From Gammaproteobacteria bacterium (lineage in GTDB: Bacteria; Pseudomonadota; Gammaproteobacteria; Steroidobacterales; Steroidobacteraceae), in contig RFTM01000020.1 of NCBI GenBank assembly GCA_009923475.1, positions 1-12,015 on the forward strand: a DNA stretch of 12,015 nucleotides. The letters run 5' to 3'. Positions 8,816 through 12,015 of this stretch are shown here, piece after piece. The position numbers were made by a program, and so were the translations under genes. The notes beneath the pieces were generated by a model that was given only the letters and a program-made list of their open reading frames with translations, was not told the origin of the DNA and ran no database searches. The number at the start of each line of letters is the position of its first letter. The stretch's first letter is position 1.

Positions 8816-8836
8816 CCTTTTCGCCACCGAAAAGGG
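8815..8836. terminator. Perfect 9-bp hairpin between tlpA-like gene and accB, possible terminator or attenuator
   Basis: CCCTTTTCG (8815-8823) and CGAAAAGGG (8828-8836) form a perfect 9-bp inverted repeat around a 4-nt loop (CCAC on the plus strand). It lies 26 nt past the stop of the tlpA-like gene and about 60 nt before the accB start. It could end dsbD-tlpA transcripts or act in the accB leader. No T-tract follows on the minus strand, so intrinsic termination is doubtful. Confidence 0.4.
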
Positions 8837-8857
8837 CCGAAACGGGGCCGAAATGGG
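8827..8857. repeat. Three short direct repeats of CCGAAAnGGG downstream of tlpA-like gene
   Basis: Three adjacent units, CCGAAAAGGG (8827-8836), CCGAAACGGGG (8837-8847) and CCGAAATGGG (8848-8857), run head to tail, followed by a degenerate CCGATCAGG at the tlpA stop. The first unit is also the right arm of the 9-bp hairpin. The CCGAAAAACCGG inside the end of the tlpA-like gene (minus strand, 8878-8867) can pair alternatively with these units. This may be short-repeat slippage or a set of alternative RNA folds; no known function is recognised. Confidence 0.5.
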
Positions 8858-8861
8858 CCGA

Positions 8862-9545
8862 TCAGGCCGGTTTTTCGGTGCGCTGCGCCTCGAGGCGCTG
8901 CAGTTCGGCCCGGATCAGGGCCTGGACCTCTCTGAGCGGTAACCGACCGGCGTTCAAGAGCTCGATGTGGTCGAGGATGAACGCGGCTTCGTCGGCATGC
9001 AGTTCGCCGACCTTGACCGCGACGATGCGCCGCTGCGCGTCGGCGAACACCGTGAACGGGAACACCGGGTCGATGCCGAAGGCGTCGGCGGCCGCGAGGC
9101 CGTCCTCCTCGCCGATGAGCAGGGGGTAGTCGAGGCCGATCTTGGCCACGTACTTCTCGACGTCCTCGCGGAAGTCGACGGCGATGCCGAGCACCTCGAC
9201 ACCGCGCGCGCCGCGCTCCGCGCGCAGCTGCCGCAGCAGCGGGATCTCGCGGCGGCAAGGCGCGCACCAGGTCGCCCAGAAGTTGATCACCAAGGAGGGG
9301 TGCTTGTACGAGGACAGCGCCCGCGGCGGACCCTCGAGCGTGGCGAGCGTGAACTCGGGCAACACCTCGGGGATGACGCGCGGCGGCTTCTTGGCGGGGG
9401 CCGGGGCTGCCGTGCTGGCTGCCGCGCCGGCTGCCGAGCCGGGACCGGCTGCCGGCGGCGCGCCTGCCTGCGAGCGCGTCCAAAGATAGGCACCGAGGCC
9501 CGCCGCGGCGGCGAGCAGGAGGATGGGCAGCAGCAGTCGCTTCAT
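8862..9545 (-). CDS. TlpA/ResA-like membrane-anchored periplasmic thioredoxin-family protein
   Basis: The start ATG at 9545 gives 227 residues. The N-terminus MKRLLLPILLLAAAAGLGAY is a signal anchor, without an obvious lipobox or clear cleavage site. Residues about 25-57 form an Ala/Pro/Gly-rich linker with a repetitive DNA base (repeated GGCTGCCG on the plus strand). A thioredoxin fold follows: LPEFTLATLEG (62-72), INFWATWCAPCRREIP (87-102) with redox Cys94 and Cys97, and the cis-proline region DPVFPFTVF (159-167). About 30 charged, helical-looking residues extend beyond the fold. This fits TlpA/ResA-type disulfide reductases, which reduce apo-cytochrome c or other periplasmic thiols; the actual partner is unknown. 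The start overlaps the dsbD stop (ATGA), with GGAG 7 nt upstream inside dsbD, so translation is probably coupled. DsbD is a plausible electron donor, by inference. The longer upstream frame, up to 9830, overlaps dsbD and is rejected. Confidence 0.9.
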   Translation of the reverse strand: MKRLLLPILLLAAAAGLGAYLWTRSQAGAPPAAGPGSAAGAAASTAAPAPAKKPPRVIPEVLPEFTLATLEGPPRALSSYKHPSLVINFWATWCAPCRREIPLLRQLRAERGARGVEVLGIAVDFREDVEKYVAKIGLDYPLLIGEEDGLAAADAFGIDPVFPFTVFADAQRRIVAVKVGELHADEAAFILDHIELLNAGRLPLREVQALIRAELQRLEAQRTEKPA

Positions 9546-11383
9546 GGTCTCGCTCCGGCTGGGGGCGTTGCGGCGGTGGCTTGGCGTGCGACCGCGGCGA
9601 ACTCCGCGGCCTTCATGAAGCCGACCACGCGGAACTGCGGGCGCTCGGCGCCGTCCGGGCCCCAGAACGCGATGGTCGGCGGGCCGAAGATGCCGAAGCG
9701 CTTGAGCAGCGCCTGGTCCGCCTCGTCGTTGGCCGTGACATCGGCCTTGAGCAGCACCGCGCCCGCGAGCGCCTGCTGCACGGCGGCGTCGGTGAAGGTG
9801 TAGCGCTCCATCTCCTTGCAGGAGACGCACCAGTCCGCATAGAAATCGAGCATCACCGGTCGGCCCGCCGCCGCGGCCGCGGCGACCTCGGCGTCGAGCC
9901 CCGCCGTGCCCTTCACGGCGCGGAACTGCAGCGACTTCGCCTCGCGCGCGAGCTGCGGGATCGGCGCCAGCGGGTCACGGCCGCCGAGCGCGGCACCCGC
10001 GAGCAGCGCGATGCCGTAGAGGCCGGCCACGGCCGCGAGCGCGCGCGCGGCCCACAGCCGCGCTGCGCCGCGCGGGCGCAGCCGCCACAGCACCCAGGCG
10101 AGGGCGAGCGCCGGTGCCGCCCAGGCGACGAGCGCGAGGCGCTCCGGCAGCACGCGCGCCAGCATCCAGGCCGCCACGCCCAGCATCAGCACCCCGAAGA
10201 ATTCCTTGACCGCCTCCATCCAGGCACCGACCCGCGGCAGCAGTTGGCCCGCCGAGGCGCCGACCGCGAGCAGCGGCACGCCCATGCCGAGCGACATCGC
10301 GAACAGGGCGCTGCCGCCGCGCGCCACGTCGCCGGACTGCGCGATGACCGCCAGCGCCGCGAACATCGGCGGCGCGACGCAGGCCGAGACGATGAGCGCC
10401 GACAGCGCGCCCATCGCGGCGACGCCCCACAGCGTGCCGGCGCGCTGCGCGTTGCTGGCCGCGGCGAGGCGCGTCTGCAACGAGGCGGGCAGCTGCAGCG
10501 TGAAGAGCCCGAACATCGAGGCCGCGAGCGCGACGAACAGCAGCGCGAAGGCGATGATGATCCAGGGTTGCTGGAAGAAGGTCTGCAGCTGCTGCCCGGC
10601 CGCCGCCGCGCCGATGCCGGCGAGCGTGTTGGTGGCCGCCATGCCGAGCACGTAGGCGAGCGAGAGCGTGAAGGAGCGCCGCGGCGTGGCGGAAGCGCCT
10701 TGCCCCGCGATGATGCCCGAGAGGATGGGGACCATCGGCAGCACGCAGGGCGTGAACGCGAGCAGCAGGCCGAGCCCGAAGAAGGTGGCGAGCACCGCCG
10801 GCAGGCGGCCGTCGCGGATCAGCGCGGCGAGCCGGTCCTGCTCGGACACATAGCCCGCGCCCGCGGAGCCCGTCTTGCCGGCGTCACGGGCCGCGCCGGG
10901 CGCCGGCGCCGCTGCTGCGGCGACGCCCGCCGCCGCCGGCAGCGAGACCTTGAAGCGGCGCTTTTCGGGCGGATAGCAGAGCCCCGCGTCGGCGCAGCCC
11001 TGCAGCCCGACCACGAGCGGCAGCTCGAGCGCGCCGCCCCGGGCGCGCGCCACCGGCAGCGCGACGCTCAGGCTCTCGTGGAACACCTGCTGGCGACCGA
11101 AGAATTCGTCCTCTTTCCATTCGCCCTCGGGGATGACGGGCGCGCCCAGCGTGGCCGCGACCGGTCCGCCCGCGGTGTCGAGGGCGAAGTTCATGCGGTG
11201 GCGGTAGAGGTAGTAGCCCGGCGTGACCAGGAAATCGACGCGGACCCGGTCCGGCCCCTCGGCCACGGCCTCGACCTTGAACGCCTCGCCCGGGGGCAGG
11301 AACTGTGAGTCACCGATCTGTGCGACGGCGGAGGCGGCCAGCGCGGACAGGCACAGGGCGCCGAGGAAACGCTTTAAATTCAT
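9542..11383 (-). CDS. dsbD: Thiol:disulfide interchange protein DsbD
   Basis: DsbD moves electrons from cytoplasmic thioredoxin through the inner membrane to periplasmic thiol proteins. From ATG at 11383 the protein has 613 residues (E. coli 565). A signal peptide (MNLKRFLGALCLSALAASAVA, likely cut before Gln22) supports this start; the frame continues to 11464, but that extra part spoils the signal peptide and runs into the groES promoter. The alpha domain has the redox pair QGCADAGLCYPP (Cys130/Cys136). The beta domain has about eight membrane segments with AFTPCVLPMVP (Cys213) and VSACVAPPM (Cys335). The periplasmic gamma thioredoxin domain has YADWCVSCKEME (Cys519/Cys522) and FGPPTIAFW. 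All six functional cysteines are present, so it should be active. An Ala/Gly-rich linker (about 150-177) joins alpha to beta. Only a weak ribosome site (GGTAA) is seen. It diverges from groES and is coupled to the thioredoxin-like gene downstream. Confidence 0.96.
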   Translation of the reverse strand: MNLKRFLGALCLSALAASAVAQIGDSQFLPPGEAFKVEAVAEGPDRVRVDFLVTPGYYLYRHRMNFALDTAGGPVAATLGAPVIPEGEWKEDEFFGRQQVFHESLSVALPVARARGGALELPLVVGLQGCADAGLCYPPEKRRFKVSLPAAAGVAAAAAPAPGAARDAGKTGSAGAGYVSEQDRLAALIRDGRLPAVLATFFGLGLLLAFTPCVLPMVPILSGIIAGQGASATPRRSFTLSLAYVLGMAATNTLAGIGAAAAGQQLQTFFQQPWIIIAFALLFVALAASMFGLFTLQLPASLQTRLAAASNAQRAGTLWGVAAMGALSALIVSACVAPPMFAALAVIAQSGDVARGGSALFAMSLGMGVPLLAVGASAGQLLPRVGAWMEAVKEFFGVLMLGVAAWMLARVLPERLALVAWAAPALALAWVLWRLRPRGAARLWAARALAAVAGLYGIALLAGAALGGRDPLAPIPQLAREAKSLQFRAVKGTAGLDAEVAAAAAAGRPVMLDFYADWCVSCKEMERYTFTDAAVQQALAGAVLLKADVTANDEADQALLKRFGIFGPPTIAFWGPDGAERPQFRVVGFMKAAEFAAVARQATAATPPAGARP

Positions 11384-11435
11384 GGGGTTACCGAAACGGG
11401 GGTCGGTCGAGCCCATCAGCATAGCCGGGTCCGCC

Positions 11436-11464
11436 CTTGAAATGGAACATTCCGTCGCTATCAT
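11436..11464 (+). promoter_or_regulatory. groESL promoter, readable as sigma-70 and sigma-32 type
   Basis: TTGAAA (11437-11442) and TATCAT (11459-11464) with a 16-nt spacer each match 5 of 6 positions of the sigma-70 consensus. The same upstream block reads CTTGAAA (11436-11442), the heat-shock sigma-32 -35 consensus; 13 nt later CGCTAT (from 11456) is an imperfect match to the sigma-32 -10 CCCAT-type element. Transcription would start near 11471, inside the CIRCE operator. The position, 78 nt or more before groES, is sensible. Confidence is good for a promoter, lower for the sigma-32 reading. Confidence 0.7.
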
Positions 11465-11490
11465 TAGCAGCCATGCGGGGAGAGTGCTAA
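11464..11490 (+). promoter_or_regulatory. CIRCE operator (HrcA binding site) upstream of groESL
   Basis: TTAGCAGCC, a 9-nt spacer, then GAGTGCTAA matches the CIRCE consensus (TTAGCACTC-N9-GAGTGCTAA) with a perfect right arm, 7 of 9 in the left arm and exactly the right spacing. It overlaps the end of the -10 element and the predicted start site, where bound HrcA would block transcription until heat stress. The hrcA gene is not in the window. Confidence 0.88.
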
Positions 11491-11541
11491 CAGGCGCCTT
11501 CCCGCCCCTTTTCAGTCCACCGTTTCAGCAAGGAGCGAAAC

Positions 11542-11835
11542 ATGAAAATCCGTCCGCTTCATGACCGCGTGATCGTGAAGCGCCTGGAGGAGGAACGCAC
11601 CTCCCCGGGCGGCATCGTCATCCCCGACAGCGCCACCGAGAAGCCCTCGCAGGGCAAGATCATCGCCACCGGCAAGGGCAAGATCCTCGAGGACGGCAAG
11701 GTCCGCGCCCTCGACGTCAAGGTCGGCGACAAGATCCTCTTCGGCAAGTACAGCGGCACCGAAGTGAAGATCGACGGCGAAGAGCTCCTCGTGATGCGCG
11801 AGGAAGACATCATGGCCGTGATCGAAGGCAAGTAA
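11542..11835 (+). CDS. groES: Co-chaperonin GroES
   Basis: GroES is the heptameric lid of the GroEL folding chamber. The 97-residue protein has full family length and begins [14 protein letters not shown]. It shows the mobile loop region ([20 protein letters not shown]), the GKIIATGKG segment, [20 protein letters not shown] and the C-terminal [17 protein letters not shown] at 11542 has the strong Shine-Dalgarno site AAGGAG (11530-11535) 6 nt upstream. The mRNA should start near 11471, under the CIRCE operator and the promoter described, so heat induction is expected through HrcA and possibly sigma-32. groEL follows 30 nt downstream. It is transcribed away from dsbD. Lysine-rich and well matched to proteobacterial GroES; no anomalies. 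Confidence 0.99.
   Translation: MKIRPLHDRVIVKRLEEERTSPGGIVIPDSATEKPSQGKIIATGKGKILEDGKVRALDVKVGDKILFGKYSGTEVKIDGEELLVMREEDIMAVIEGK

Positions 11836-12015
<180 letters not shown>

Noticed and set aside
9411..9465. Repeated GGCTGCCG units in the tlpA-like gene as a regulatory or mobile repeat
   Set aside because: They encode the Ala/Pro/Gly-rich linker and keep the reading frame, so codon-level low complexity explains them.
9581..11308. A 575-codon plus-strand frame rich in Arg, Glu and Gly opposite dsbD
   Set aside because: It is a shadow of dsbD; the composition is non-protein-like and dsbD has all expected motifs.
11445..11454. GGAA-CA-TTCC inverted repeat in the spacer of the groES promoter, as an extra operator
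   Set aside because: The arms are only 4 bp and match no operator I know; this is easily chance.
11384..11464. Upstream start for dsbD (27 extra codons)
   Set aside because: It would bury the signal peptide and place coding sequence over the groES promoter and the first CIRCE base. The start at 11383 gives a clean signal peptide.

Overview
This is a very GC-rich (roughly 70% by eye), densely packed proteobacterial chromosome segment made of housekeeping genes. The cluster prmA-dusB-fis-purH-purD next to accBC, with dsbD and groESL close by, resembles Gammaproteobacteria as I remember Pseudomonas, Xanthomonas and E. coli gene orders. A high-GC gammaproteobacterium is my best guess; a betaproteobacterium is not excluded. 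I see no phage, transposon, CRISPR, tRNA or rRNA, and no gene-free stretch over 300 bases.

Layout. (1) 2-1213, plus strand: the 3' part of rho, cut by the left edge. (2) 1245-11383, minus strand: nine genes facing rho, read in the order dsbD, tlpA-like, accB, accC, prmA fused to a DUF3426 domain, dusB, fis, purH, purD. Spacing is tight: ATGA overlaps at dsbD/tlpA and at prmA/dusB, and gaps of 2-34 nt elsewhere. The exception is a structured 108-nt gap between tlpA and accB, where an operon boundary is most likely. (3) 11384-11541: divergent control region with a groESL promoter and a CIRCE (HrcA) operator. (4) 11542-12015, plus strand: groES complete, and the first 50 codons of groEL running off the right edge.

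How the genes work together. DsbD carries reducing power across the inner membrane, and the adjacent anchored thioredoxin-like protein is a likely recipient. AccB and AccC form the biotin carboxylase half of acetyl-CoA carboxylase. PrmA methylates ribosomal protein L11 and DusB makes dihydrouridine in tRNA. Fis is a nucleoid protein and global regulator. PurH and PurD are de novo purine enzymes. GroES and GroEL are the heat-inducible chaperonin. Co-transcription links lipid, translation and purine functions around Fis, a known type of growth-linked arrangement.

The most unusual item is the PrmA gene. It continues in frame, without a stop, into a transmembrane segment and a DUF3426 domain. Related genomes encode that domain in a separate neighbouring gene with an N-terminal zinc ribbon, and the ribbon is absent here. 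This may be a real membrane-tethered methyltransferase fusion or an in-frame deletion. I found no wholly new multi-gene system.
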